Shown: positions 27,954-36,902 of the stretch, in pieces
How positions within the stretch are numbered: the first letter of the stretch is position 1
Layout: the number at the start of each line of letters is the position of its first letter
Source: Tenacibaculum maritimum NCIMB 2154
GTDB taxonomy: Bacteria; Bacteroidota; Bacteroidia; Flavobacteriales; Flavobacteriaceae
DNA length: 64,000 nt
Reading direction: 5' to 3'
NCBI RefSeq assembly: GCF_900119795.1
Contig: NZ_LT634361.1
Coordinates: 1,302,001-1,366,000 of the forward strand
Notes under the pieces: model-generated
What the model was told of the DNA's origin: nothing
Seen by the model: the letters and a program-made list of their open reading frames with translations, nothing else
The model's database searches: none
Program-made: the position numbers and the translations under genes

Positions 27954-29400
27954 GGTGCTGTTTTTCTTTTGAAGAAAAAATATTTTTAAAAAAGGTACTT
28001 ATTGGAGCTGAAAAACTATTAATGTCAAATAGCCCTTTGTCTTTAGCGGCACGAGTTGTTAAAACTAAAGCAAAAGGAAGCATTAATACAAATGATAGCC
28101 ACGAGCCAATAATTGCCGTTATGGAACTTTCTTCCGCTAAGTTTCGTCCAAAGGTATTAGAGAAAAAATACAGAACATAAATTCCAATAGCAAGAACCAT
28201 TGGCAATCCCATTCCGCCTTTTCTTATAATAGAACCTAAGGGAGCTCCAACAAAAAATAAAAGCAAACAAGAAAAAGAAAAAGCTACTCTATTATAAAAC
28301 TCTATATCATATAGATTTAAGATCTTCCTTTTAAATTTTAAATTATCCTTATTTGAATTTATATTATTAATGGTTCTATCTATTTTGGAAGTAGTATTAT
28401 TGAATATATTAATTTTCTCCTTAAGGTCGAAATTGTCAAGAATATTCATAGACAATCTTTTATCTATTAAAGAGTCAGGGTATTTGTATAATTCCTTCGC
28501 ATTGGAATTTAAGTACAAGCTTTTCGCTTTTGTAATAATATATTCGTCATAGTTAACCTTCATACTAGGAAGTGTATCTTTCAATTGGGATAAACTAAGC
28601 ATGTTAAAGTTTTTTGTGTATTTCTCATCAGTCAAACTGCCTTTAGTAAGAGAAGAAATATCAATGTTAATGGTATATTCGTCGAAGTCTGCATGAGAAG
28701 CAGGCATTTTTTGTCGCTTTTTGAAGGAAGTGTTATTTTTATTATGTGCTTCGAAATAATAACCATCTCTTAATACAAGGGTGAGGTAACGACTACCTTC
28801 TTCGGAAATCAATTCTCCTCGTTTAGCGGTAATTATTTTTTGATTTCCTTTTCTGCTTGATAAATCATAAATAATAATATTTTTGAGTAAGTTTCCTTCC
28901 TCACCATATTTTTCATCAAATTTTATTTGATAATTAGGTATTTCAGTATTAAAACTTCCAGGAACTAATGCCAATGAAGGCTGTTTCTTTTTAACATTAA
29001 CTTTTAAATTGATCTGTTTTAAAACAGCATATGGATATACATTGTTTAGAAATAGAAAGTTCACAACACTCAAACCTAAAGCTAAAAAAACAAGTGGTTT
29101 AACCAAGCGTTGTAGAGAAATTCCAGCAGATTTAGCTGCGGCAAACTCATAATTTTCAGACAAGCTTCCTAAAGTCATAATAGATGATAATAAGATGCCG
29201 ATGGGCAAGGCTTGTGGAATAACTAAGAGTGCTGTGTACCATAAGAAGGTTAAGATGATACCAAAACTAATTCCTTTTCCAGCAAAATTATCAAATGTAA
29301 GCCATAAGGCTTGCATTACTAATACAAATAGTATGATTAGAAAAGTTGCTAAAAAAGGAATTAAGAAGCTTTTTAGTATGTATTTGTCTAAAGTTTTCAC
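27931..29400 (-). CDS. LptF/LptG-family permease (YjgP/YjgQ)
   Basis: A 489-residue protein with a membrane helix near the N-terminus (FLIPFLATFLIILFVLVMQA), two more by about residue 120, a large periplasmic beta-jellyroll domain (about 130-380) and three C-terminal helices. It belongs to the permease pair that, with LptB, extracts LPS from the inner membrane. LptF and LptG cannot be told apart here. GTG start. First in order of transcription before ribB, with which it overlaps; LolA lies upstream, so the three envelope/flavin genes may form one unit with ftsK. Confidence 0.88.
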   Translation of the reverse strand: MKTLDKYILKSFLIPFLATFLIILFVLVMQALWLTFDNFAGKGISFGIILTFLWYTALLVIPQALPIGILLSSIMTLGSLSENYEFAAAKSAGISLQRLVKPLVFLALGLSVVNFLFLNNVYPYAVLKQINLKVNVKKKQPSLALVPGSFNTEIPNYQIKFDEKYGEEGNLLKNIIIYDLSSRKGNQKIITAKRGELISEEGSRYLTLVLRDGYYFEAHNKNNTSFKKRQKMPASHADFDEYTINIDISSLTKGSLTDEKYTKNFNMLSLSQLKDTLPSMKVNYDEYIITKAKSLYLNSNAKELYKYPDSLIDKRLSMNILDNFDLKEKINIFNNTTSKIDRTINNINSNKDNLKFKRKILNLYDIEFYNRVAFSFSCLLLFFVGAPLGSIIRKGGMGLPMVLAIGIYVLYFFSNTFGRNLAEESSITAIIGSWLSFVLMLPFALVLTTRAAKDKGLFDINSFSAPISTFFKNIFSSKEKQHHDDNNTK

Positions 29401-29485
29401 AAAAGCAAAGGTAGTAGGTTAGTTTGATAAATACACCAAAGTTTTGTTAATAGATATGATAATTTAATTAACAAAACTTTGAAAG

Positions 29486-30139
29486 TTAATCGATAGAGTA
29501 ACCTTGTTTGAGATATTTAGATTTATCAAAAGAAAATAGCTTTTCAGAAATTGGCTGATTGCTTTTGAATTTTGTAATAGTAAATGTTGTTTTAGATCCG
29601 TTAGAACCAATTTGGATTAGTTGGTAAATATGTTTTGTTTTTGCGTCAACACCTAATTGTACTTCAACAATATCAGAATTACTATCAATAGGAGTTAATT
29701 TAATGAACTGTATTTTACGCCCGTTTTTATTTTCTAGTTTTCCCATTGAAAAGTTATAACCTTCTTTATAAAAAGTTAATAATTTAGAAGGATATATAAA
29801 ACCATCTTCTTCATCTAAGTTACCGTTGCTAACATTTATTTCTTTTTCTTCTTGATTGATTACAGCTAGCGTTCTTCCATCAAAAATAAAATCGTTTCCT
29901 AGATATTGAAGATTGTATTTTTCTCCAGCTAATGTTATGTTTCCACGAATAGGAGGATCATTCGTAATACCTGCTTCTTCGTTAACAAGTGTAGAGTTAA
30001 AGCCAATATGCATATTTTTATAAGCTCCCATTTTTACAGAAACTTCATCTAATATTTCTTTGGCTTTTGTTGACGATCCTTGCGCTATTGCATTTAAACT
30101 AATAAATAATCCTAAAAATAATATGCTTAATTTATTCAT
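29486..30139 (-). CDS. lolA: LolA-like outer-membrane lipoprotein carrier
   Basis: A 217-residue periplasmic protein with signal peptide (MNKLSILFLGLFISLNAIAQ). The half-barrel fold is suggested by alternating strands (NITLAGEKYNLQYLGNDFIFDGRTLAVINQ is the typical central stretch, about 65-95, followed by a loop and VEVQLGVDAKTKHIYQ). LolA ferries lipoproteins to the outer membrane. It lies 36 bp after ftsK in the same direction, the usual flavobacterial order. Confidence 0.85.
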   Translation of the reverse strand: MNKLSILFLGLFISLNAIAQGSSTKAKEILDEVSVKMGAYKNMHIGFNSTLVNEEAGITNDPPIRGNITLAGEKYNLQYLGNDFIFDGRTLAVINQEEKEINVSNGNLDEEDGFIYPSKLLTFYKEGYNFSMGKLENKNGRKIQFIKLTPIDSNSDIVEVQLGVDAKTKHIYQLIQIGSNGSKTTFTITKFKSNQPISEKLFSFDKSKYLKQGYSID

Positions 30140-30175
30140 TTCTTATGTTTTCTCTATTACAGAGTTTATTGGTTA

Positions 30176-32638
30176 TTAATTTTTTTCGTTTTCTAATAAT
30201 TGTTCAAGAGCCACAAAATCAGGAATTAGTACCTGCCTAGCTTTACTTCCTTCAAAAGGGCCAACAATACCAGCTGCTTCTAATTGATCTATTAACCTAC
30301 CAGCTCTATTGTACCCTAATTTTAGCTTTCGCTGTAAGAGAGAAGCTGATCCTTGCTGGGCTGTTACAATTATTTCAGCGGCTTCTTTGAACAATTTATC
30401 TCTATCTGAAATATCAATATCAAGATTTGTGCCACCTTCTTCTCCAACATATTCAGGGAGCAAGTATGCTTCAGGATATGCCCTTTGAGATCCAATAAAA
30501 TCAGTTATTTTTTCCACCTCAGGAGTATCTACAAAAGCACATTGGATACGGGTAATATCATTTCCTCCAGAGTATAGCATATCTCCTCTACCAATTAATT
30601 GATCGGCGCCAGGAGCATCCAAAATTGTTCGTGAATCTATTTTAGACGTTACTCTAAATGCAATTCTAGCAGGAAAGTTCGCTTTGATAATTCCTGTAAT
30701 CACATTTACGGAAGGCCTTTGCGTAGCAACAATTAAATGGATACCAATTGCACGTGCTAATTGAGCCAAACGAGCGATAGGCGTTTCTACTTCTTTTCCA
30801 GCAGTCATTATTAAATCGGCAAATTCATCAATAACTAAAACAATATAAGGCAAGAATCGATGTCCGTTATCAGGATTTAACTTTCGTGCTTTGAATTTTG
30901 TGTTGTACTCTTTTAAATTACGAACCATAGCCGTTTTTAATAGGTCGTAACGGTTGTCCATTTCAATACATAATGAATTTAATGTATTTACCACTTTGGT
31001 GGTATCTGTAATAATGGCATCGTCTGTGTCAGGCAGTTTGGCCAAATAGTGACGCTCAATTTTATTAAAGAGAGTTAATTCTACTTTTTTAGGATCTACC
31101 AGTACAAATTTGACTTCTGCTGGGTGTTTTCTATATAGCAAAGAGGTTAAAACAGCATTTAAACCTACAGATTTACCTTGCCCCGTAGCTCCCGCCATTA
31201 ATAGGTGAGGCATTTTAGCCAAATCAACAACCAATGTTTCATTAGCAATTGTTTTTCCTAGAGCAATAGGCAACTCCATTTGTGATTCTTGGAACTTTTT
31301 AGAGGTAATGGCTGAATGCATTGATACAATTGTTGATTTTGTATTTGGCACCTCAATTCCAATAGTTCCTTTTCCAGGTATTGGAGCTATAATACGGATT
31401 CCGAGAGCAGATAGAGAAAGCGCAATATCATCCTCCAAGTTTTTGATTTTAGAGATACGGATTCCTGCTTCTGGCACAATTTCATATAAAGTAATGGTAG
31501 GACCAACAGTCGCTTTTATTTGAGCGATACCTATTTTATAGTTTTTTAGAGTTTCTACAATCCTATTCTTATTAGCTTCTAATTCTTCTGGATTGATAGA
31601 AATACTTTCATTGTATTGTTTTAGTAAATTAAATGTAGGAAATTTATATCCTCCTAGTTCTAGTTTCGGATCAAATTCACCAAAATCTTTAACTAACCTA
31701 TCGGATAAATTTTCAGTAACACTTTTTTCTTCAGCCACTTTTTCAATAGCTATTTCTACTTCTTTTTTGGTTTCTTCAGAAATGATGATATTGTTGTCTG
31801 AAGTAACTTTTTCAGTTATTTCGAGAGAGAGAGAAGAGTCTTCTGTAGCTGAAACCTCTGAGTGTTTAGTAATTGTAGGTTGTAAATTTTCTATGGATAA
31901 TTCAAAATCTGATTTTTCTTTTTGTTCGTCTAAATCTTTGGAAATAACGTCTTTCTCTTCGTTAATAGTTTGAGGTTCAGTTTCTATGGTGTCCCTTTCT
32001 ATAAGGGATGTTTCTACCTTAGTAGCTTCCTTAGCAATTTTTCTCTTTTTTAAAGTGTCGCTAATTAATTCTGGAGTAATTTTGAATCGGATGATAATAT
32101 AGGTGATAAAAAAGAAAAATAATACAATAGCTAGCCCTGTTTTTCCAAGGAACTTTTGTAGATAATCGTTTATTTCGTATCCAATAGTTCCTGATAATAG
32201 GGCGTATTTTTGATTAATAAACCCTAAGGAAATTGACAGCCAAAGCATTGCAGATAGCCCCCAGTTCCAAGAAGTAATTATGTTTTTAACACGAGTATGA
32301 GATAACCAATATACTCCTGTTAAAAAGAACAGAAAAGGAAGCGTAAAAGCCCCTAGACCAAATCCGTCATAAATAAAGAAGTGACTTAGCTTAGCTCCAA
32401 TTTTACCTAGTAAGTTTTTTGAAAGTATTGTTTTATCTCCAAATTGATTGAGGGTACTTTGATCTTGCTGCCAAGAGAAAAAGAAGGAAATAAAGGCGAT
32501 GCATAAAAATAGCGCAAATAAAATTAAGAAGGCCCCTAAAATGGTTTGCGTTTGGCGATCTTTTAAAAAAGCAGTGACTTGCTTAATTATTGATTTTTTT
32601 CCCTCAGTTCTTTTTGAAGATGTTTTCTTTTTTGTCAT
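30176..32638 (-). CDS. ftsK: DNA translocase FtsK/SpoIIIE
   Basis: An 820-residue protein: four N-terminal membrane helices (about 30-185), an acidic linker (about 190-320), then the RecA-like motor with Walker A GATGQGKSVGLN and Walker B YIVLVIDEFADL, and a C-terminal gamma winged-helix domain (LLQRKLKLGYNRAGRLIDQLE). It pumps chromosomal DNA at the division septum and triggers dimer resolution. The motor and gamma domains are highly conserved. The linker is shorter than in E. coli FtsK. Confidence 0.95.
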   Translation of the reverse strand: MTKKKTSSKRTEGKKSIIKQVTAFLKDRQTQTILGAFLILFALFLCIAFISFFFSWQQDQSTLNQFGDKTILSKNLLGKIGAKLSHFFIYDGFGLGAFTLPFLFFLTGVYWLSHTRVKNIITSWNWGLSAMLWLSISLGFINQKYALLSGTIGYEINDYLQKFLGKTGLAIVLFFFFITYIIIRFKITPELISDTLKKRKIAKEATKVETSLIERDTIETEPQTINEEKDVISKDLDEQKEKSDFELSIENLQPTITKHSEVSATEDSSLSLEITEKVTSDNNIIISEETKKEVEIAIEKVAEEKSVTENLSDRLVKDFGEFDPKLELGGYKFPTFNLLKQYNESISINPEELEANKNRIVETLKNYKIGIAQIKATVGPTITLYEIVPEAGIRISKIKNLEDDIALSLSALGIRIIAPIPGKGTIGIEVPNTKSTIVSMHSAITSKKFQESQMELPIALGKTIANETLVVDLAKMPHLLMAGATGQGKSVGLNAVLTSLLYRKHPAEVKFVLVDPKKVELTLFNKIERHYLAKLPDTDDAIITDTTKVVNTLNSLCIEMDNRYDLLKTAMVRNLKEYNTKFKARKLNPDNGHRFLPYIVLVIDEFADLIMTAGKEVETPIARLAQLARAIGIHLIVATQRPSVNVITGIIKANFPARIAFRVTSKIDSRTILDAPGADQLIGRGDMLYSGGNDITRIQCAFVDTPEVEKITDFIGSQRAYPEAYLLPEYVGEEGGTNLDIDISDRDKLFKEAAEIIVTAQQGSASLLQRKLKLGYNRAGRLIDQLEAAGIVGPFEGSKARQVLIPDFVALEQLLENEKN

Positions 32639-32680
32639 TCAGTAGTTTAAAAAATTATGGCGTATGAGTATAAAGTTTTT

Positions 32681-33061
32681 TTAAAATAAGAAAGTTATCT
32701 TTGGAAGATAGATGATGGCTGCAATAACCAATGAAATCAATGCCGCAATAGCAGGAGCACCAGCAGCAATATCTTTTATCAATCCTATTTTTTCATGATA
32801 ATCAGGATGTATGAAATCAGCAATTTCTTCTACGGCAGTGTTGGTTGCTTCGGCAATTAAAACCAAACCGATAGCAAGGCATTGAATCATCCATTCTGTA
32901 GTAGATATATTAAAAAAGTATCCAGCAAACGTTGCTAGTATAGCCATTGAAAATTGTACCTTAATACTATCTTCAGTAGTAAGAAGTATCCATAAGCCTT
33001 TGAATGCAAATTTGATACTTCTTAACCTACCTTTGATAAAACCATCATTTGGGTTTTTCAT
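32681..33061 (-). CDS. dgkA: Diacylglycerol/undecaprenol kinase family protein
   Basis: A 126-residue small membrane kinase with three helices and the signature EATNTAVEEIADF (catalytic Glu and the metal-binding Glu in the family). It probably phosphorylates undecaprenol or diacylglycerol at the inner membrane. It lies 2 bp after the tpx gene and 42 bp before ftsK. Confidence 0.88.
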   Translation of the reverse strand: MKNPNDGFIKGRLRSIKFAFKGLWILLTTEDSIKVQFSMAILATFAGYFFNISTTEWMIQCLAIGLVLIAEATNTAVEEIADFIHPDYHEKIGLIKDIAAGAPAIAALISLVIAAIIYLPKITFLF

Positions 33062-33063
33062 AA

Positions 33064-33561
33064 TTATAATGCCTTTAAAGCAGTTTCATAGTTAGGTTCA
33101 TTAACTGTTTCTGTTACTTGTTCTGTATATATTACATTTCCTGCTGTATTTATAATAACAATAGCACGAGAATGTAATCCAGTTAAAGGACCACTTGTTA
33201 TTTCTAGTCCATAATTTTTACCAAACTCTCCAGTTGCATAATCTGATAGCATAATTACATTTTCAATACCTTCTGCTCCACAAAAACGAGATTGAGCAAA
33301 AGGTAAATCTCTAGAAATACATAGTATTGTAGTGTTTTCTAAAGAAGCAGCTTCCTTGTTAAAATTTTTTACAGAAGCAGCGCAAGTGCCTGTATCTACA
33401 CTAGGAAAAATGTTAAGAATTAGATTTTTCCCTTCGAAATCAGCCAGCGATTTACGAGATAAATCAATTGCAGCTAATGAAAAATCAGGTGCTTTTTCTC
33501 CTGTTTTAGGCAGGTTGCCGTTGGTTTCTATAGGGTTTCCTTGTAATGTTATTGTTGCCAT
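33064..33561 (-). CDS. tpx: Thiol peroxidase
   Basis: A 165-residue atypical 2-Cys peroxiredoxin. Peroxidatic Cys60 in FPSVDTGTCAAS and resolving Cys94 in SRFCG, in the positions usual for Tpx. It reduces peroxides at the expense of thioredoxin. A minus-strand -7 box TACTTTTG (33600-33593) lies 32 bp upstream of the start. Confidence 0.94.
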   Translation of the reverse strand: MATITLQGNPIETNGNLPKTGEKAPDFSLAAIDLSRKSLADFEGKNLILNIFPSVDTGTCAASVKNFNKEAASLENTTILCISRDLPFAQSRFCGAEGIENVIMLSDYATGEFGKNYGLEITSGPLTGLHSRAIVIINTAGNVIYTEQVTETVNEPNYETALKAL

Positions 33562-33646
33562 TATTTTAAAATTTTAGAACTTCAAAAGTAATTATTTTTA
33601 TCTAAAAAATAGCTTTGACTTGGGGTTAACTGAACATGAAATAAAC

Positions 33647-33654
33647 TATCTTCG
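33647..33654 (+). promoter_or_regulatory. Probable -7 box for the MATE gene
   Basis: TATCTTCG resembles TAnnTTTG with one mismatch; TTG-containing sequence (GACTTGGGG) stands about 24 bp upstream. The start codon follows 23 bp later. Confidence 0.35.
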
Positions 33655-33677
33655 CATCGTTAAAATTATAGTTAGCA

Positions 33678-35042
33678 TTGAATTTATTAAGATACACATC
33701 AGAATTTAAACAAAATTTGAGGATTGCTTATCCCGTAATGCTAGGCCAACTTGGGCATGTTTTGGTGGGATTAGCAGATAATTTAATGGTAGGTAAATTA
33801 GGGGCTCCCTCTTTGGCGGCGGTTTCTTTAGGAAATGGGATTATTTTTATAGCTCTTTCGTTAGGAATCGGTTTTACATTTGCAATTACCCCTTTAATAG
33901 CAGAAGCAGATGGAGAGAAAAATGTAGAAAAAGGACGTAGTTATTTTCAGCATGGAGTCTTCTTGTCTATTATTTTAGGAGTCTTATTATTTCTAGTCTT
34001 ATTATTAGCGAAGCCCGTTTTGTACTATATGAAGCAACCTATAGAAGTGGTTGAATTGGCAGTGCCTTATTTTGAGGTAGTTGCTTTTTCAATGATTCCA
34101 TTAATGATTTTTCAAGGGTTTAAACAGTTTGCGGATGGACTATCTTTAACTAAATATGCTATGCAAGCTACGATCATAGCAAATATAATAAATGTTATTT
34201 TTAATTATTTGTTGATTTATGGAATTTGGGTTTTTCCAAAGATGGGAATTGTAGGAGCTGCTTATGGTACTCTATTTTCTCGTTTTGCAATGCTAGCTCT
34301 TTTAATAGTTATCATGAAATCGAAAGCTATTTTTGCCCCTTATTTGAAAGGTTTTTCATTGTTAGAAATTAAAGAAAAGATACTTCAAAGAATTTTTAAT
34401 TTAGGATATCCAACGGCTTTGCAAATGTGGTTTGAGGTAGGTATTTTCTCTTCAGGTATTTTTTTAGCGGGTGCAATAGGTACTAAAGCGCAAGCAGCAA
34501 ATCAAATAGCATTAAACTTGGCGTCAATGACTTTTATGATTGCCGTAGGTTTAGGAGTTACTGCTACTATTAGAGTAGGAAACCAGAAAGGATTGAAGAA
34601 TTATAAAGAATTACGTAGAATAGCCTTATCCATATTTGTATTAATGGCAGCAATTGATTTGCTTTTTGCAGGTGGATTTATTCTAATGAAAAATATATTG
34701 CCAACATTTTATATTCATGATGTAGAAGTAATAGAAGTAGCGGCAACGTTGATTGTAATAGCAGGCTTTTTTCAATTATCAGATGGAATTCAAGCAGTCG
34801 TTTTAGGAGCGCTTCGAGGTTTGCAGGATGTGAAAATTCCTATGCTAATTACCTTTGTAGCTTATTGGGTAGTTGGTTTTCCTATTTGTTATTACTTAAG
34901 CTTGAAAACAGATTTGAAGGCGATAGGTATTTGGATAGGTTTGCTAATATCTCTGACTGTTTCTGCAATATTATTATATATTCGCTTTCATCAACTTACT
35001 AAAAAATTAATTCAGACAAAAAAATATAATGAAATTACCTAA
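33678..35042 (+). CDS. MATE-family multidrug/organic cation efflux transporter
   Basis: A 454-residue protein with twelve membrane helices in two MatE halves; PVMLGQLGHVLVGLADNLMVGKLG is the typical opening. It exports drugs or metabolites with Na+ or H+. The start must be TTG 33678: an in-frame TAG lies three codons upstream and the homologous N-terminus begins here. The end overlaps the next gene by 14 bp. Confidence 0.9.
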   Translation: MNLLRYTSEFKQNLRIAYPVMLGQLGHVLVGLADNLMVGKLGAPSLAAVSLGNGIIFIALSLGIGFTFAITPLIAEADGEKNVEKGRSYFQHGVFLSIILGVLLFLVLLLAKPVLYYMKQPIEVVELAVPYFEVVAFSMIPLMIFQGFKQFADGLSLTKYAMQATIIANIINVIFNYLLIYGIWVFPKMGIVGAAYGTLFSRFAMLALLIVIMKSKAIFAPYLKGFSLLEIKEKILQRIFNLGYPTALQMWFEVGIFSSGIFLAGAIGTKAQAANQIALNLASMTFMIAVGLGVTATIRVGNQKGLKNYKELRRIALSIFVLMAAIDLLFAGGFILMKNILPTFYIHDVEVIEVAATLIVIAGFFQLSDGIQAVVLGALRGLQDVKIPMLITFVAYWVVGFPICYYLSLKTDLKAIGIWIGLLISLTVSAILLYIRFHQLTKKLIQTKKYNEIT

Positions 35043-35253
35043 ATTTTTACTAGCAGATAATAGCAATTATCCAGAAGATGTTTTTGTATTACATACCGAA
35101 TTCCCTCGTTTTTTAATGAACTTGAAAAATGATGATGTTGAGTGGTTTGATGATTTGGTAGGAACTGATGAAAACGAAATGGCAAATGAAGTTGCTACTT
35201 TAATGGATCAAGCAGGTGAGTTTTATGATGAAGAAATGAAAAGCTTAGAATAA
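35029..35253 (+). CDS. Small acidic conserved hypothetical protein
   Basis: A 74-residue soluble acidic protein (FLLADNSNYPEDVFVLHTEF, DVEWFDDL, EMANEVATLMDQA). I know this type from flavobacterial genomes next to MATE genes, always without a function. The start lies inside the end of the MATE gene (14-bp overlap), so it is translationally coupled. Confidence 0.75.
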   Translation: MKLPKFLLADNSNYPEDVFVLHTEFPRFLMNLKNDDVEWFDDLVGTDENEMANEVATLMDQAGEFYDEEMKSLE

Positions 35254-35260
35254 GTAGCTA

Positions 35261-36292
35261 TTAGATAACAGCATTTTCAAGAATCGCAAAAGTTTTAGCA
35301 TCAGGATTAATTTCTGCCTTGATCCCATATGGAATTGTAAAAGTAGGGCAGGTGTGCCCAAAATCAGCTTCAGTGATAATGGGTAATTCCGTTAATCCTG
35401 CTTCTTTTTTAATAACTTGAATGATTGCTTCTTCATATTCTTTTACATATTTATTATGATATGGTCTTCCTATGAGTAGTCCATTTATGTTATGTAAAAT
35501 ACCTGAAGCTGCATAATTTCTTAAGATTTGTAAAAATAAATAAGGAGGCATCATGGATTCGGATGTTTCAATAAACATTATTGTACCCTTCCACTGTGCT
35601 GGGCTTACCCAGATGGCTGTGTCTTTTAAAGTTTCTAAAACATCATAGCAACCTCCTAATAGAGTACCTGTTGCTATTTTTGTTCCTTGCAGGAATTTCC
35701 AACCAGAAGACTGTATTAGTTTTCTAGATAGATTTTGATTTTTAGGGAGATTCCATTCGAGTCTTTCAGAGGTCCATCCATTAGTATTAGGGAGGATAAT
35801 ACCATTGGGAGCATTCGAAAATAGTGTTCTTTTAATATCTTTAATCTGATAAGAGTGCATGCCGTTATTCTCAGCAAAACCAACAAGGGTTGACGTACCA
35901 TAAAAAGAGGTAACACCTGCTTTATAAAAGCAGAAATGAGTGACTGTAGCGTCAGAAAAGCCAATAAAAATTTTAGGATTATTTTTTATAATATCAAAAT
36001 TGATATAAGGAAGGATTCGAATACTATCATTACCTCCAATATTCGAGAAAATAGCTTTGATAGAAGCATCTTCAAGTGCTTCCATTAAATCTTCTGCTCT
36101 TGCTTTTGGATTTTCGTAAATCCATTTGGCAGATCTTAAGGCATGCTTTGTTTCCGTAACTTCAAGTCCAAATACTTCTTGAATTTGCTTTTTACCAATG
36201 TTATAGCGGTGAGGAATTTCTCCAGCACCTCCCCATGATAGTGATATGGTTGCGATTTTGTCTCCTTTTTGTAATTTTTTTGGCTTTATCAT
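35261..36292 (-). CDS. S66-family peptidase (LD-carboxypeptidase/MccF-like)
   Basis: A 343-residue serine peptidase of family S66. Nucleophile Ser113 in IGFSDAT; Glu in IMFIETSE and His in FGHTCPTFTIPYG complete the Ser-Glu-His triad. Relatives cut the LD bond of muropeptide tetrapeptides in cell-wall recycling or, as MccF, inactivate microcin C-type peptide-nucleotides. The length and the insertion around 175-215 are closer to the MccF-like branch. No signal peptide, so cytoplasmic. Confidence 0.87.
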   Translation of the reverse strand: MIKPKKLQKGDKIATISLSWGGAGEIPHRYNIGKKQIQEVFGLEVTETKHALRSAKWIYENPKARAEDLMEALEDASIKAIFSNIGGNDSIRILPYINFDIIKNNPKIFIGFSDATVTHFCFYKAGVTSFYGTSTLVGFAENNGMHSYQIKDIKRTLFSNAPNGIILPNTNGWTSERLEWNLPKNQNLSRKLIQSSGWKFLQGTKIATGTLLGGCYDVLETLKDTAIWVSPAQWKGTIMFIETSESMMPPYLFLQILRNYAASGILHNINGLLIGRPYHNKYVKEYEEAIIQVIKKEAGLTELPIITEADFGHTCPTFTIPYGIKAEINPDAKTFAILENAVI

Positions 36293-36337
36293 TTTTATCT
36301 AAAATATGGAAAGGGTGTTATTTAATAAAGAAAGTTT

Positions 36338-36862
36338 TTATGAACTCCATTCGCTTTTTAATATAGCATATATAGCAACGTTTATTTTTACGTTGTCTTT
36401 TATTTCATGTTCTCTCATGGTGCCTTCGTAAGTGAAATTTACTTTTTTCAATGCATTTTTACATTTGATATTATCACTAAGTACATAGCCTTCAATCCTA
36501 TTTAGGTTTAGTTTTGTAAAACCAATTTGGAATAATTGAGGCATAACCTCTTTCAAAATGCCTTTTCCCCAATATTCTTTTAGCAACCAGAAGCCAATTT
36601 CGGCTTTTTTATGTTTTTTATTAATGTCATTAAAGCCACCAGCACCGCAGAATTGTTGGTTTATTTTGTCATAAATTCCCCACCATATCCCTGTTCCATT
36701 TTCTTTGAGGTTTTGATACCATTTCATTTGTGTTTTAGTTTCTTCTAAAGTAGAAAAATGAACGTCGTAATATCGTGTAATATCAGTGTCAGACAATCCT
36801 TTGTGAATATTATTAATGTCAGATGCCACGATTTCCTTTAAAAAATAGTTAGCTGTGCTCAT
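36338..36862 (-). CDS. GNAT-family N-acetyltransferase (RimJ/RimL type)
   Basis: A 174-residue protein with the acetyl-CoA binding region KAEIGFWLLKEYWGKGILKE, followed by NRIEGYVLSDNIKCKNALKK, typical for the RimJ/RimL-like branch that acetylates protein N-termini or small amines. Substrate unknown. It lies 45 bp upstream of the S66 peptidase gene in the same direction; both may be co-transcribed, and some GNAT enzymes also act on microcin C-type compounds, but that link is speculative. Confidence 0.82.
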   Translation of the reverse strand: MSTANYFLKEIVASDINNIHKGLSDTDITRYYDVHFSTLEETKTQMKWYQNLKENGTGIWWGIYDKINQQFCGAGGFNDINKKHKKAEIGFWLLKEYWGKGILKEVMPQLFQIGFTKLNLNRIEGYVLSDNIKCKNALKKVNFTYEGTMREHEIKDNVKINVAIYAILKSEWSS

Positions 36863-36902
36863 TTGCTTTTTAGTAAAGATGAATTAAATTACAGATGGTT
36901 TT

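Noticed and set aside
26711..30139. FMN riboswitch upstream of ribB
   Set aside because: ribB overlaps the LptF/G gene, so there is no leader that could hold one.
35261..36862. A microcin C-type immunity pair (MccF-like peptidase plus GNAT)
   Set aside because: Both families are also ordinary housekeeping genes, and no biosynthetic or other resistance gene is near; kept only as a remark in the features.
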